In this document: positions 22,574-35,471 of the stretch, piece after piece
How positions within the stretch are numbered: the stretch's first letter is position 1
Layout of the letters: each line of letters starts with the position of its first letter
NCBI GenBank assembly: GCA_014529385.2
Contig: CM043963.1
Span: 66,628,895 to 66,692,894 of the forward strand
Length of the DNA stretch: 64,000 nt
Reading direction: 5' to 3'
Source: Adiantum capillus-veneris
Lineage: Eukaryota > Streptophyta > Polypodiopsida > Polypodiales > Pteridaceae
The notes under the pieces: model-generated
What the model was told of the DNA's origin: nothing
The model's database searches: none
Seen by the model: the letters and a program-made list of their open reading frames with translations, nothing else
Program-made: the position numbers and the translations under genes

Positions 22574-22626
22574 TGACTTGTGTATTTTTGTTTAGGATCA
22601 ACCTTCAGCATAGTCAAGTAGTTTGC

Positions 22627-22749
22627 ATGAATCATGAGAAGTTGTATGATCTTTTCATTCCCATTGCAAGGAAAAAGGTACACATAATTGCTAATACTAA
22701 GTTGCAATTTCAACGTGTAATTTGTAGAATTTTAGGTCCTTTAGGTTGA
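22627..22749 (+). pseudogene. Truncated leader ORF 'b' in G1 copy 3
   Basis: It starts MNHEKLYDLFIPIARKKV and matches ORF b at 5722-5934 for about 40 codons, including KLQFQRVI. A one-base loss after GGTCCT brings a TGA at 22747. Immediately after, the sequence matches gag from the ..TQKLWQDIVSHKQ region. About 0.7 kb holding the end of b, all of a and the gag N-terminus is therefore missing. Confidence 0.7.
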
Positions 22750-24300
22750 CTGAAACACTCAAAAGCTATGGCAAGATATTGTTTCTCACAAACAAAAAGA
22801 CTTAGATGACTACTACATGTATAAACAAGAGTTTCTACATCTTTGGGCTGTATGGGCGAGAAATGTTGCTAACCCGGGTGATGGTGCAGAGTTCTTAAGG
22901 AAGGAGAGGTTCATATCCGGTCTCTTTCCCACACTCAAGATAAAAGTTGAGGCGGGTGCACCTGCTACCTTCGACGCAGCTAAAACTAGGGCTGCTGAGA
23001 AGTATAGGAAACTCAAGTGTCTAAGAGGAGAGGTTCCAATAGAGGGTCCTAGACCTAAGGGAAAATTGCAAGCATCAACATCTAGAGAGATTTTGGAGGT
23101 AACAACAGAGGTAATTGAAAAGTTAAATGAATCCTTAATTAAGTTGTCAATTCACCTTGCACAAGCTGTAGGTCCCAAGGAACAAGCAAAGAAGTCAGAA
23201 GAGCGAGATCCACCACGACCTAGGAGAGTCTTGCAATGTTGGAATTGCGGAGAGTCTGTACATGGTATGTATAATTGTCCTTGGCCCCATGGGAAGCCAG
23301 GGAGACCTAACTTGAATTACCTAGTGATGCATGCAAGTGAAGGAACTAGTCAACAACCACGGCTTTGACAAAGGCCAAATGGAGCAAGAGCACCTCCACT
23401 AGGAGTGGAAGGAGTTCCACCTTTGCTAGACCCAAATGTGCATGTGGTAGAGGTGAAAAATTCCAATGAGGTTGACCTGTAATAAGCAAAGGGCATTAAG
23501 CGTGGCCGAGGAAAAGGTAAGGAGAAAAAAGGAGTTACGTTACAAAGTGACCATGGACAGGAAAAGAAGGCAGAGGAGACCAAGGAAACCAAGAGGACGC
23601 GACGTCGTATTAACCTCCAAGACTTTCCTCTTGGACATGGTATGACTCCGAAGAACTTGTTGGAAGACATGAGAGGTAAGGGTCCTGATATCTCATGGCC
23701 TCAATTTCTTGCATTATGTCCACACGTTAGGAAGGATTTAACAAGGGCACTTAACACTAGGAGAAAGGTAAAAGAGAGTGTGCCAGTTGTAAAAATTGCA
23801 CAAGCTGAAATGAATGAGGACATTACACATGTGCTAGATTGTTACATCAGAGTGAGATTGGTTAGGAAAGGTCTAGTGGACGGGGTGCACAAATTTGCAT
23901 CATGACAGAGGGACTCATGCAAAGACTAAGCATGCACATCCATGAGACACCTGAAATCAAAGTCAAGTTGGCAAACAATAGCAAGGGTAGGTGTGTAGGC
24001 ATTTGTAAAAATGTTTTTGTGGAGGCTTTTGGCATTAAGAAGGCGGTGTATTTTTATGTTATGTCGACCAAGGGAAGTGGCTATCCATTTACCCTTGGAA
24101 GACCATGGCTAATGAAAATGCAAGCTTTGTAGGATTGGGAGAGTGGGAAGTGAATTTGTAGAAATGACAATCATAAGAAGGTTGTCTTTGACATGAAGAA
24201 GAAACGCCAAGAGGAGCTCCATGAAGAATCATCTCAAAGTGAGAAGGAAGAAGATTGGATGGATAACACTTCAAAAGAAGAAAGTAGCGGTAGCATTACT
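22750..24300 (+). pseudogene. G1 copy 3 gag and protease remnants
   Basis: It begins inside gag (capsid C-terminal part, YKQEFLHLWAVWARNVANPG). A CCHC knuckle follows at about 23236-23278 (CWNCGESVHGMYNC), a stop at 23366, then the protease region. One G is missing in the GTGGACGGGGTGCAC active-site segment near 23885 compared with copy 1, shifting the frame within the VDGG motif. Another stop lies at 24130. The order and sequence match copy 1 throughout. With more stops and frameshifts than copies 1 and 2, it looks older. Confidence 0.82.
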
Positions 24301-27284
24301 GAAGAGGAGTCTTTCATCAAAGTCATGGGGGTGAGGTTAAGCCAAGTAACCAAGAAACCTCTTGTAAAGGTTTGGAGGAGGTAGGTCCCAAGGGAACCAA
24401 AATGTGGAAGATGAAGGAATGTTAGAAGGTATGTTGTCTACAACACTTACAAAGGATGAAAGAGAGGAGTTCAAAGGTGTGTTAAGGAAATTTCCTAGGC
24501 TTTTTGCTAAAGACTACACCGATGTGCGTGGAGTAGATGTTGTTCAACACAAGATTGAATTGAAGCCAGGGGTCAAACCTAAAGCTCAAAAGCTATGAAG
24601 GCTAGGAGTCATCAAGGAGAAGGCTCTAGTCAAGGAGGTAAGAAAGCTTCTAGCAGCAGGTTTCATTTATCAGTGGAGAATTCAGAGTGGGTCTCTCTCG
24701 TTGTTGTCACTCCCAAGAAAAAACGGAAAGTGGAGGGTGTGTATGGATTACCGTCCGCTCAATGAGGCAACAAAAAGAGATCACTTTCGCCTCCCATTTC
24801 AGGATGAGATACTAAATGAGGTAGCTGGTCATGAGAAGTATACTGTGTGTGATGGTTACTCAGGTTACTTTCAAATAGGGATTGCATTGGAGGACCAATT
24901 GAAAACAACCTTCATCACTCCTTGGGGTTGTTATGCTTTTAGAGTCATGCCATTTGGCCTGACAAATGCTCCTGCAACTTTCCAACGTTTCATGAACATG
25001 GTGTTTCAAGCATTCTTTGGAAAGTCAATTAGGGTGTTCATTGATGATTTTTGCATTTATAGCTCAAAATCATTGCATCTACAAAGGGTAGAAGAAGGAT
25101 TGAAGAAGCTTTATGACATGGGAGGTCAACTCAATCCGGACAAGTTCCACATAGGTGAGGATGAAGTGATCTTGCTTGATCACAAAGTTTCTTACAAAGG
25201 CATCGAGGTGGATCCTTCAAAGTCAAAGGCTCTTATTGAGTTACCGCCAAAGAAGAGTCTTAAGGAGGTCATCTCATTCATTCAAAAGGTGAAGTATATG
25301 TCACGCTTCATTCACTTAGCCTCAGAGTTACTTCACCCTTTACAAAAGTTGACACAACAAGTTGAGTTGGTTTGGTCTCATGAGCTTGAAGAATATTTTT
25401 GTAACATCAAAGTCATTCTGTCAGAGCTACCAACACTTATGCCTCCTTGTTGGGAGTACATATTCTTTGTTAGCTCTAGTGTTGGGAAAGAAGCAATTGG
25501 TGCTCGATCTTTTTCTACAACAAGATTTCCACAGTACCAAGATGCGACCCATCTACTTTGCTAGTAGGGTCATGAATGCTTTGGAGAGAGGCTACACGGA
25601 GGCAGACCTCATGATGCTTTCTCTCATGTTTTCGGTGAGAAAGTCTAGATCCTACTTGCTACCAAAACCTTTTGTAATTCTCACTGCATAAAATTTGTTC
25701 CCTTGGGTGTCATCTGAGATGAATCTTAGTACTAGGATCTCTAAGTGGATTATGGAGTTGCAAGAGTTCGAATACTCTTTCAAGGTAGAAGATAGTGTGC
25801 GTGCACAATTGGTAGGGATTCTCACTTATAGGGTACATGAGAAGGAGATTAAGGTGCCTGAAGTAAAAACCCTACCATTTTCACCACCTAAAAGTATTTC
25901 TAATGCTTTTACCTTGTTCTTTGATGGAGCTTTTCGACGAGTCACAGGAAAAGTAGGGGGAGGGCTAGTGTTGTTCAACCCAAGTGGAGAGGTGGTCATG
26001 AAGGAGAAGGTCAATCTACCAGGTTCAACTAGCAACAATGAAGCAGAATATGGCACACTACTTCATCGTTTGAAGATGTGCATTGGCCAAGGTACACAAC
26101 GTCTCATGGTAAAGGGAGATGCACTTCTCATTGTGAAGCAAATCTTAGGCATTTGGGCATGCAAGAATGAAATCCTCAGGACAAAGGTTCATGCCATTCG
26201 TAGGTTGTTTAATCAATTTGAAGAAGTGCAACTATATCATATTCTTAGGAAACAAAATGAAGATGCTAATTTACTTGCACAACAAGAAGTTACATGTGTT
26301 GAGAAAAAAGTGCAGGTCATCATGGTGGCAACAGTTGTCAAGCAGCCGAGATACCAGGGGTTGGAATCATTGGCTTCAATTATTGGCTACATTTTGGAGA
26401 GCGAGTTTCCACAAGACTTCACTAAAGCTCAGAAGAGAAGACTAATGAAGAAGGCAAGTTTCTATCTCTTCCTAGAAGGATCCCTCTATCAAAGAGGGAA
26501 GGATCAAGTGTGCAGAAGAATACCAACTATCGAGGAAATTCCAGCCATTCTAAAAGGTTTGCATGAAGAGGCATGTGGCGGTCATTTTTCCCAAGAAATA
26601 ACCGTGAAGAAAATTTTGCTTGCGGGATATGTTTGTCCAAGCTTGCATATGGATGTCCAACATTGGTGTAAAATTTGTCACAATTGTCAAGTAAATGGAA
26701 ATAAAAGGCTGGTGCATGGTCCAAGGCATATAGTGCTTGCAAATGGACCCTTTGAAAAGGGGGGCATTGATGCCATGGGTCCTCTGCCTAGAACAAAGAA
26801 TGGTAAAATCTACATTTTAGTGGCTGTAGATTACATAACTAGGTGGGTAGAGGCTCAAAGTGTGGCAAGGGTAAATGGGAAAACAATGAGCAGGTTTGTC
26901 TACACTAATATTTGTTGTAGATTTGGCACACCTCTAGAGTTTGTTTCGGATAATGGTCCAGGTTCAAGAAGGGTTTACTCACAGAAGTTTGTGAAGAGCT
27001 TCACATTCTACATCATCATAGCACACCCTACTACCCACAGTCAAATGGTTTGGTGGAGAAGGCTAATGGTGTCATTGCAGGCATCATTAGAAAGATGGTA
27101 CAAAACAAGACAAAGTTGTGGGATGACTTCTTGGATGGTGCCTTGTGGGCATATCGAACCACATATAGGGAAGCCACGGAGCTCACACAATTTCACTTGG
27201 TCTATGGTCAAGAGGATTTGCAGCCTATCGAGCTCAACATCTCAACAATGTGGCTTCATGACAGAGGTGCACAAGATGATCAAG
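24301..27284 (+). pseudogene. G1 copy 3 pol up to the G4 insertion
   Basis: Broken reading frames (24404-24598, 24701-25564, 25695-27284) cover reverse transcriptase ([44 protein letters not shown]), first RNase H, archaeal-like RNase H (FFDGAFRRVTGKVGG, NNEAEYGTLLH) and integrase (CGGHFSQE, ICHNCQ, IDAMGPLP, VSDNGPGS). It has Trp and Cys at the two codons that are stops in copies 1 and 2, so it represents a separate lineage of the family. The coding sequence is cut after ..CACAAGATGATCAAG at 27284 by element G4 and resumes at 35477. Confidence 0.85.
27280..27284. repeat. Target-site duplication TCAAG (left)
   Basis: TCAAG at 27280-27284 and again at 35472-35476 flank G4. The uninterrupted G1 copy 1 has the sequence once (GATGATCAAGAGGTATGG), which proves the insertion. 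Confidence 0.9.
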
Positions 27285-28309
27285 TGTAATGGAATTTGCC
27301 TATTCAATATGAGAGTAGCGGAATTTAATGAGAGTACTTTCAAGAAATGATTTTGTGAGCATAGCGGGTAGACATAATTGAAGATAGCAACATAATTATA
27401 GAAATTAGTTAACTTGGCATGGACAATACTTTTGCAAGAGAGAGAATTTAGAGAACATGACAACAGTTGAGGACCAGATTTATGTGGAGCCGGTCCCCCC
27501 TCCAATAGGCATTTGTATTATGATTTCTCCCATAAAGAGAGACTTGTTACAATACATTCTTTGTGTTCCTTGTGACCTAGGTGAAGCAATGAAGATGGAA
27601 AGCTTCATGCATCACCATCATAGCATAACCTAAACTTGAAGAAAGCTTTAACTATACCAAGCCTCAGTCCCAAGATCTCAAACACCTTCGAAGGTGGAGA
27701 GAGCTAGCAGGGAATGAGGGTAGAGAAGAGGAAGAAGAAACATTTCATACAAGAAAGAGCTAGTTCCTCACTTATCATAACTCTTGTGCTAGCATACATA
27801 ATAGCATAGTAATGAAGAAGAAATAGATGGCAAGCTCAAGCATTGAAGCATGTCTCTTGGATGGATTTGCACTCCATAGCCAAGAGTGTTGGTGTAGGCT
27901 CTCCACCTCTACTTGCTTGGAGAAGGAGAGGGAGTTCTTGCACTTTGCATAGTACACAATGAGAGTGTTTGTGAGTGTGTGTGGGTGAGTATACCCCCTA
28001 AGCACCCCCCTAGCTTGCTTGGGCCGGCTTCCCACCTCGTAGCTCATGCTTGAAGCTCATTGGACCCCTCCAGGCCTAGCCAATCACAAGCAGGAGCCAT
28101 TACAAGCAACATGGGTAGCCTTGGGACAAGTGTCCCCCTTTCCCCTTTGAGAGAGAGGACTTGATAAATGCAAAATCAATTAATTAAATATCCTAAATTA
28201 TCATTGGACCCCTTGGGTGGCCAACCAATAGGTTTCAGGCACACCATGAGGACAACATGAGGAGGAACTTGACAAGTGTCCTTATTGCCTCTTCAAGGTG
28301 GGGCTTCCC

Positions 28310-28344
<35 letters not shown>

Positions 28345-28891
28345 CTCTCTCATCCCCCCCCCTTTGTAGGCTCGCCCCCCTCCTTGTAGGGATATTTTTG
28401 ACTTTGGATGAGCAAGCCCCTTAGTCATCAGGTGTTCCCACAAGCATCTCAGGCAAGCTTCTCAAGGCACTTCAAGCACCTTAATCATGCACCAAGTCAA
28501 GCACCTCAAGCATGGAGCTATTCAAGCACCTCAAGCATCTTAATCAAGCACCTCAAGCAGGACAAGCACCTCAAGCACGACAAGCACCTTGAGCTTGGGC
28601 CGGGCTCCCACCTCAAGCTTAGCCCTAGCTTACCTAAGGTCAAAGGACTTTTACACACATTATTGGAGGTCTTCAATGAAGCTAACCCTAAGGTCTTATG
28701 CTCCATTGGTTAGACTTGCTCTTGATAGACGATCTCCCATTTGGGCCCCTTTACTATTGGCCCTGTGTTGAGATAGATCTATAAGCACATATCTATATCT
28801 TAACACTTGTTCCCATTTATTCTCCCACATTAAGTGATCAATTTAATATGAGAAAATCATTTGGGTTGGTTAGATATTAGATTTTATGACA
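27285..28891 (-). repeat. 3' LTR of G4 (1607 bp)
   Basis: It runs from TGTAATGG to TTATGACA and matches 34441-35471 except for about 576 extra bases (28035-28610). The extra part holds (TG)n at about 28314-28341 and a CAAGCACCT-type minisatellite at 28437-28600. No gene. Confidence 0.9.
28437..28600. repeat. CAAGCACCT-rich minisatellite inside the G4 LTR
   Basis: Irregular repeats of TCAAGCACCT and variants, present in the left LTR only. Confidence 0.75.
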
Positions 28892-28906
28892 TTACCTCTC
28901 TCTTGA
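28892..28906 (-). other. Polypurine tract of G4
   Basis: TCAAGAGAGAGGTAA on the minus strand directly precedes the TGTCATAAAATC start of the 3' LTR. It is the expected plus-strand primer. Confidence 0.7.
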
Positions 28907-29251
28907 AATCATAGTCGTTCTTGACTATAAGGTAGAAGAGATAAAGACTTAGTCATTAGTCAATCATACTTAGCGAGTAGAGGATCCCTTTTTTACCCTA
29001 CGACATCTTTCCAAGATGGATGACTAATCCATTTGGTGCTTGGGAGACATAGCTGCCGCAAGCATGTCTGCTCTTTAGTCCATTTCATTCTCCCAAAGTA
29101 GAGTGACAAATTCTACTTGGTGTTTGAGAGACGTCGTCATCACAAACATGATTCTAAGCATGCATACTAGTTAAATTTGTGCACAATTAAAAAGAGGATT
29201 AGTCTTATAAGACAAAAACATGAGTCATTTAAAAGAGAGTTGTACATTTGC

Positions 29252-31471
29252 TTACTCTAATGTAGCATTGTAAGCATTGACAAGGTTCATACTATCCTTA
29301 AGTTGTACTCCTTGCATCCATTTAGCATCTTCAAAAGGATAATTTTTGAACTTAATAAGATACCATCGGATTATCTTACCATGTCGTAGTACCCTGTCTT
29401 CATGCCGAAGGACAACTTCGGGTTGTAGCACCTCTTCTTGGTCTTCAACTTTGGGAGGGTCTTCAATAATTGGCTCAGTTGGTGGCTCTCCTTTGTAGGG
29501 CTTAAGTAGGCTTACATGAAAGGCATTGTGTATAAGCCAATGGTTGGGAAACTTGAGTTGATAAGCCATCTCATTGATGGGCTTCAAGATTTGGAAAGGA
29601 CCATAGTATCTTTTTGCTAGTTTAGCATTATACTTATGATGGCCCGTAGGATTTTTTCCCGTCGTTTGCATTAATCGAGCCTTAGGAAACTTGAGTAAGA
29701 CCCAATCATTTTCTTTGAACATTAAGGCTCTTCTGTGCTTATCAACAACAGCTTTTTGCCTTTGTTGAGAGATGGCTATAGCCTCCCTAATCTTTTGAAA
29801 AGATTCTTGTAGGTCACGACTATACTCATTGGCGGCGAAGATCTTCCCATGTACTTTGAGTAGCAAGGGACTTTTAGGTCTTCCCTCTATGATCTCGAAA
29901 GGTGCTTTCCCCGTAGAAGTATGTACAGTATTATTGTAGGCATACTCTACTAGAGGTAAATACTTTTCCCATTGTGAGCGTTGATCTACTTTGGTAACAT
30001 AAGTCTTGAGTAGATCGAGTATCGTAAGATTGGCTATCTCACTTTGGCCATCCGTTTGTGGGTGATAGGCCGAAGAGAAATTCAATCTTGTTCCTAGATT
30101 TTCAAAGAGACCTTTCCAGAGATTACTGGTCATTCTAGGATCTCTATCTGACACGATGGATGTGGGTAATCCATGGTGCTTGAAAATCTGAGATATGAAG
30201 AGAGTTGCCATTTGATGTGCCTTAATAGTCTTTTTGACAGGAATAAAATGTGCTTGCTTGCTAAACCTGTCGACTATTGTCTATATTCCTGTATTCCCAT
30301 GGATAGACTTGGGTAATCCAAAGATGAAATCCATGGATATACTCTCCCATGGTGAATTTGGAATAGGCAATGGCTAGAGTAATCCAGGTTGCTTCCCTCT
30401 ATCATACTTGGTCTTTTGGCATACTACACATTTTGAAACATACTCTTGTATGTCCACTTTCATGGTAGGCCAATAGAAATACGTCTCTACTCCTCGGAGA
30501 GTAGGTTGAATACCTCTATGCCCTGCATATGGAGGAGCATGGGATTCATACATAACCTTCTCACGAAGGGAATGGGTAACACATAGCCTATTGCCGTGGA
30601 GAAGATAACCATCCTGCAAGGTGAATGGTTCCTCTTTCTTCCCCAAAGCAAGGGATGACATTATGTCTCTAAAGTCACGGTCAGTAGCATACTCATCTAT
30701 CATAGAGGATAGATCATTGTGAGTAGCTATAGACACCGCATTAACTTTTGGTCGTCGTGAAAGTGCATCGGCAACTTGATTGTGCTTACCAGCTATGTGA
30801 GCAATATGGAAATTAAATTGCGAAAGAAAATTTTCCCACCTCATTTGTTTGTCGAAAAGTTTCGTTTGCGTCATGAAATACTTGAGACTTTGGTGGTCAG
30901 TTCGTAGGATAAATGGAGTCCCCAATAGGTAGTGCTTCCATGTATCTAGGGCATGTAGAACAGCTAAAAGCTCTTTCTCATAAATGCCCAAGACTCGTTC
31001 ATCACTATTGAGCCTTCGGCTCTCATATGCTATGGCATGCCCTTCTTGAAGCAAAACCGCTCCAAGGCAATCACCACAAGCATCACATTGGACCTCAAAT
31101 GGTTTTGAGAGATCCGGAAGCACGAGGACTGGTTGGGAAGTAAGCTTCTCTTTGAGTTTTTCAAAAGCATTTTTCTCCTTAGCAGTCCATACAAACTTAA
31201 CGTTCTTCTTTGTTAAGTCGTGTAGTGGTCCTGCTACTTGAGAGAATTTTGCTATGAAGCGTCTATAGTATGCACACATACCAATAAAGCTTCTTAGCTC
31301 ATGTAGATTCCTTGGGTTAGGCCATGATTTTATTAGCTCTAACTTTGATGGATCCGTACGAATACCATCGTGAGAGATAATATGACCTAGATATTGAATC
31401 TCTTGAAGGAAGAATTCACTTTTCTTTTGGTTGAGAAAAAGTTTGTTTTCCCTCAAGGCTTGAAAAATCAC
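29252..31471 (-). pseudogene. G4 pol, 3' part: RNase H, integrase, chromodomain
   Basis: Minus-strand frame from 31471 to 29252 with two in-frame TAG stops near 30372 and 30282. Domains are the end of reverse transcriptase (LRENKLFLNQKKSEFF), RNase H (CDACGDCLGAVLLQ, KELLAVLHAL, RTDHQSLKY, HNQVADALSRR), an HHCC finger (HAPPYAGHRG, KCVVCQ) and an integrase core (SDRDPRMTSNLWKGLF, HPQTDGQSEIANLT). A GPY/F module follows (KRYYGPFQILKPINEMAYQL), then a C-terminal chromodomain-like segment (YLIKFKNYPFEDAKWM). A chromodomain at the integrase end marks the chromovirus branch, whose chromodomains guide integration into chromatin. Joined to gag-RT by a lost base near 31500. Confidence 0.9.
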
Positions 31472-34026
31472 TTGGAGATGTTGCTTATGTTCTCCAAAGA
31501 TTTGGAGTAGATGATGATATCATCAAAGAACACTCTAGTGAATTTACGATATGGTCTAAAAATTTTCTCCATGAGACGATTGAAAGTAGCTGGTGCATTA
31601 GTCAAGCCAAAAGGCATGACTAGATATTCATAAAGACCAAATGTTGTGTGAAACGCGGTCTTTAGGATATCTTCATCCACTATCCTTATTTGATGATAGC
31701 CACTCTTAAGGTCAATCCTACTGAAGTAGGTAGAGCCTTGTAGCTTATCAAACAGATCTTCTACCCGAGGCACGGGAAATCTGTTTTTGATAGTGATATG
31801 GTTTAGTGCTTGATAGTCCACACACATACGGTATGTACCATCTTTCTTTTGCACTAAAAGGACTGGAGAACAAAAGGGAGAGGAACTAGGCCTCACCATC
31901 CCTTTGTCTACCAATTTTTGTACTTGCCTCATAATCTCCTCTTGTTGAGCTTGTGAGACTCGATAAGGAGGTTTGTTAGGCGGTGAGCTTCCTGGAAGGA
32001 TCTCAATACGATGGTCATCATCCCCTCGTTTTGGAGGTAGGTCCATAGGGATATCATCGATGAACACATCTTGGAATCTTTTTAGAAAAGTAGACAAGTC
32101 TAACTCTTCTTGATTCCTATCATTTTCATTTGATGAAACATTATCAGCTTTTAGAGACTCTTTGACATAAATCATGTACGCAGAAACTGAGCTCTTCATT
32201 GATTTATCAAAAGAAAGAGGATTTACAAGTGGAATAGTGCGACCACGCTCACTAGCATCTATATACATGTTCTTTCCCCTGTAGGTGAAGTAAATTCTCC
32301 TTTCAGGGAACTTCATGTTGGCAGCCATGCGATCAAACCATGGTGCCCCTAGGATAACATCCTGATACTGGAGATGAGAGATGAAGAAGTCTTCTTTGTT
32401 GACATAGCTTTGGACATGAAGCCTCAACTTCCCAATCAAGGGAGTAACGGAGGCTTGTTGTCCCTTGAAAGCTGCATCAGCTGTTACTATATCTCCCATC
32501 TCAAAAGCTTGAATGCCCAACTTGGTGGCCAACTCTATTGATATGAAGTTGAGAGTAGAGCCAGGGTCAAACAAGATGAAGGCATCATGCTCTCTTACCT
32601 TTCCCCAAGCATAGGAGAGTGATGATCCTTTGCAATGAGCATCCTCTTTTGGAGCTTTGATGGTGGAAGCCCTAGGAGTCTCATTGCGAGTATTCTTCTT
32701 GGGGCAAGAACGATAGCCATGTCCTTGCTCCCCACACTTGAAACATTTATGGTCCTTGCGAAAAGCTTCAAGTTCTTCAGGAGAGAGTTTGTTTTTACCT
32801 TTGTAAACTCCCTTCTCCTTGGACCGATTGTTGTTGTTGGAAGTGCCTTGGGAATTATTTTGAGCATTGGATTTCCCCTTTGTATCATTTTTATCTTTGT
32901 TTTCCATGGGCTTGACATTACGTCTAGCCCCTTGATGGAAATTTATGCGTGAAGCAACCATGGTGTGATGGATTACTTCGGTAATAGTACCAGGCCATTG
33001 AGAGTTGATGTATTCGGCCATCTCTTCAGGTAATCCCGCACAGAATTGCTGTCTTTGCTTGGCAAAGTCTATCTTTTGAAAGACAGTAGCTTTGAGATGT
33101 AAATCCCAAAACTTGTCTACATACTTGTTGATAGACTCATGAGAGAGAAGCTTCAAGCCGCGCCATTCGGTAAGAACTTTATCTTTAGTATCGCTTGGAA
33201 GAAATTGCTTCATGATGGAAACTCGTAGAGTTTTCCATGTCTTTGGGGATTCTCCATTGCCACGAAGGCTAGCCCACCATTGACGAGCTGATTTTTGGAA
33301 GTGCATAGCTACATGGCGTAGCTTGGAGGACTCTGTGAAGCCCTCGTCCCCAAAGGCCGCATCAAATTGCTGGATGAAGGCCAACACTTTGTCGGTAGCA
33401 CCAAAGGTGCCATCGTAGGTGAGAAAAGAGATACTCTTTCCTCCCTCCTTGAACTTCTTTAGCTTTTGTGACCTTCGCCATGCAGGAAATGATTTGCGAT
33501 GTCCTCCCCTCTTGTATTCTCTAGGAGAATAGCCATAACTTTCATCGGAAGAGGAGGAAGGTGAAGAAGAAGGAGAAGAGGGTGACCTCTTCCTAGCCCT
33601 TTTCTTCCTTTGTTTCCTCTCTTGCCTTTCAGAGTGATGAGGAGAAGGACTATAGGTTGCTCTTTTCCTCTTGGGAGGAGTAGGCGATCGTCTAGACCGC
33701 CGTCTTCGTGGAGCCACCTCTTCATAAGAACTTAGACTTTCATTGATTTCTTTCTCTTTGGATTCCTCCTCTCGAATGGGAGAGAGTCTTCTTTTGGGGG
33801 TCTCTTCAAGAGGCCTCCTAAGCTCTCTCTCCTCTGGGAGAGGAAGGGAAATTCCATAAGCACGAAGTTGTTGAGTAACTTCGGCTTGCAAAGCAGGGTT
33901 GCCCATAGCTTGCTGCAACCTAGCGATGAGATAATTCACAAACATGGGAGCATCATCATTAGCACCTTCATGTGCAAAATCAAAGCTATCAATGTTCATT
34001 CTACTCTCTTGATTATTGTCATCCAT
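31468..34026 (-). pseudogene. G4 gag, protease and reverse transcriptase
   Basis: It starts at ATG 34026 ([17 protein letters not shown]) and is open for 852 codons. An Arg/Ser/Lys-rich stretch occupies residues 85-180. The retrotransposon-gag domain is at about 200-380 ([11 protein letters not shown]), and the CCHC knuckle is [14 protein letters not shown] (about 425-440). The retropepsin active site reads [12 protein letters not shown], with Pro in place of the usual Ser/Thr. Reverse transcriptase carries [28 protein letters not shown] and catalytic [10 protein letters not shown] one-base deletion just after that motif (near 31500) ends the frame; sequence continues in 30374-31471. One fused gag-pol frame is normal for chromoviruses. 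Confidence 0.92.
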
Positions 34027-34427
34027 GTTAACAAAATTTATGTTTATACTTAGGGTATGCTTTGGCAGTTCAAAACCTTAGTTGCCACTCCTCTTAGCCT
34101 TTGAAAATCGGCTCTTAAGTATCTACACCCACGGATCAAAGTGGTTAATTATAGAGAGTAGAGGAGTAGGTCTAACATAGCAGAGTTGCCAAGGGCTATC
34201 TCCTTTCGGACTTCTTATGGCTCAATAATGGTAAAGCCGTAGGCAAGTCTAAAAAGACTCCATTATTAAGTCCAAAGCTCCCGAGGTGTGCACCATCCCC
34301 CACATAATGGGCTTAACAAAACCGATATTAGATTCCAGTTCCACTTACTCTATTATAATTAACAACATAAACCATTTATAGGCTACTTAAGGACCTCTCT
34401 TCTTAAGCAAGAAAAGAGAAACCAAAT

Positions 34428-34439
34428 GCTCTGATACCA
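34428..34439 (-). promoter_or_regulatory. Primer binding site of G4 (initiator tRNA-Met type)
   Basis: TGGTATCAGAGC on the minus strand, one base from the 5' LTR end (..CCATTACA). It is the classical plant site complementary to the initiator tRNA-Met 3' end. Confidence 0.9.
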
Positions 34440-34440
34440 G

Positions 34441-35471
34441 TGTAATGGAATTTGCCTATTCAATTTGAGAGTAGTGGAATTTAATGAGAGTACTTTCAAG
34501 AAATGATTTTGTGAGCATAGCGGGTAGACATAATTGAAGATAGCAACATAATTATAGCAATTAGTTAACTTGGCATGGACAATACTTTTGCAAGAGAGAG
34601 AATTTAGAGAACATGACAACAGTTGAGGACCGGATTTATGTGGAGCCGGTCCCCCCTCCAATAGGCATTTGTATTATGATTTCTCCCATAAAGAGAGACT
34701 TGTTACAATACATTCTTTGTGTTCCTTGTGACCTAGGTGAAGCAATGAAGATGGAAATCTTCATGCATCACCATCATAGCATAACCTAAACTTGAAGAAA
34801 GCTTTAACTATACCAAGCCTCAATCCCAAGACCTCAAACACCTTCAAAGGTGGAGAGAGCTAGCAGGGAATGAGGGTAGAGAAGAGGAAGAAGAAACATT
34901 TCATACGAGAAAGAGCTAGTTCCTCACTTATCATAACTCTTGTGCTAGCATACATAATAGCATAGTAATGAAGAAGAAATAGATGGCAAGCTCAAGCATT
35001 GAAGCATGGATCTTGGATGGATTTGCACTCCATAGCCAAGAGTGTTGGTGTAGGCTCTCCACCTCTACTTGCTTGGAGAAGGAGAGGGAGTTCTTGCATT
35101 TTGCATAGTACACAATGAGAGTGTTTGTGAGTGTGTGTGGGTGAGTATACCCCCTAAGCACCCCCCTAGCTTGCTTGGGCCGGGTTCCCACGTCAAGCTC
35201 AGCCCTAGATTACCTAAGGTCAAAGGACTTTTACACACATTATTGGAGGTCTTCAATGAAGCTAGCCCTAAGGTCTTATGCTCCATTGGTTAGCCTTGCT
35301 CTTGATAGACCATCTCCCATTTGGGCCCCTTTACTATTGGCCCCGTGTTGAGATAGATCTATAAGCACATATCTATATCTTAACAATTGTTCCCATTTAT
35401 TCTCCCACATTAAGTGATCAATTTAATATAAGAAAATCATTTGGGTTGGTTAGATAATAGATTTTATGACA
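34441..35471 (-). repeat. 5' LTR of G4 (1031 bp, internally deleted)
   Basis: It matches 27285-28891 at both ends but lacks about 576 bp. The deletion joins the two CTTGGGCCGG..TCCCAC direct repeats that still flank the segment in the left LTR (about 28017 and 28594). Confidence 0.9.

Larger units (their letters stand above)
27285..35471 (-). mobile_element. Nested chromovirus-type Ty3/gypsy element G4 (8187 bp)
   Basis: The element has TG...CA LTRs, a 5-bp target duplication, a tRNA-iMet-type primer site, a polypurine tract and a gag-pol coding region on the minus strand. It sits in the integrase gene of G1 copy 3. In the first roughly 730 aligned LTR bases I counted about a dozen substitutions by eye, so it is relatively young, yet its coding region carries one frameshift and two stops. 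Confidence 0.92.

Noticed and set aside
28437-28600. CRISPR-like array
   Set aside because: The CAAGCACCT repeats are short, irregular and lack constant spacers; this is a plant LTR minisatellite.
27285-28891. Coding genes within the G4 LTRs (for example 28408-28713)
   Set aside because: The ORFs are not conserved between the two LTRs, and one is removed by the deletion in the right LTR.
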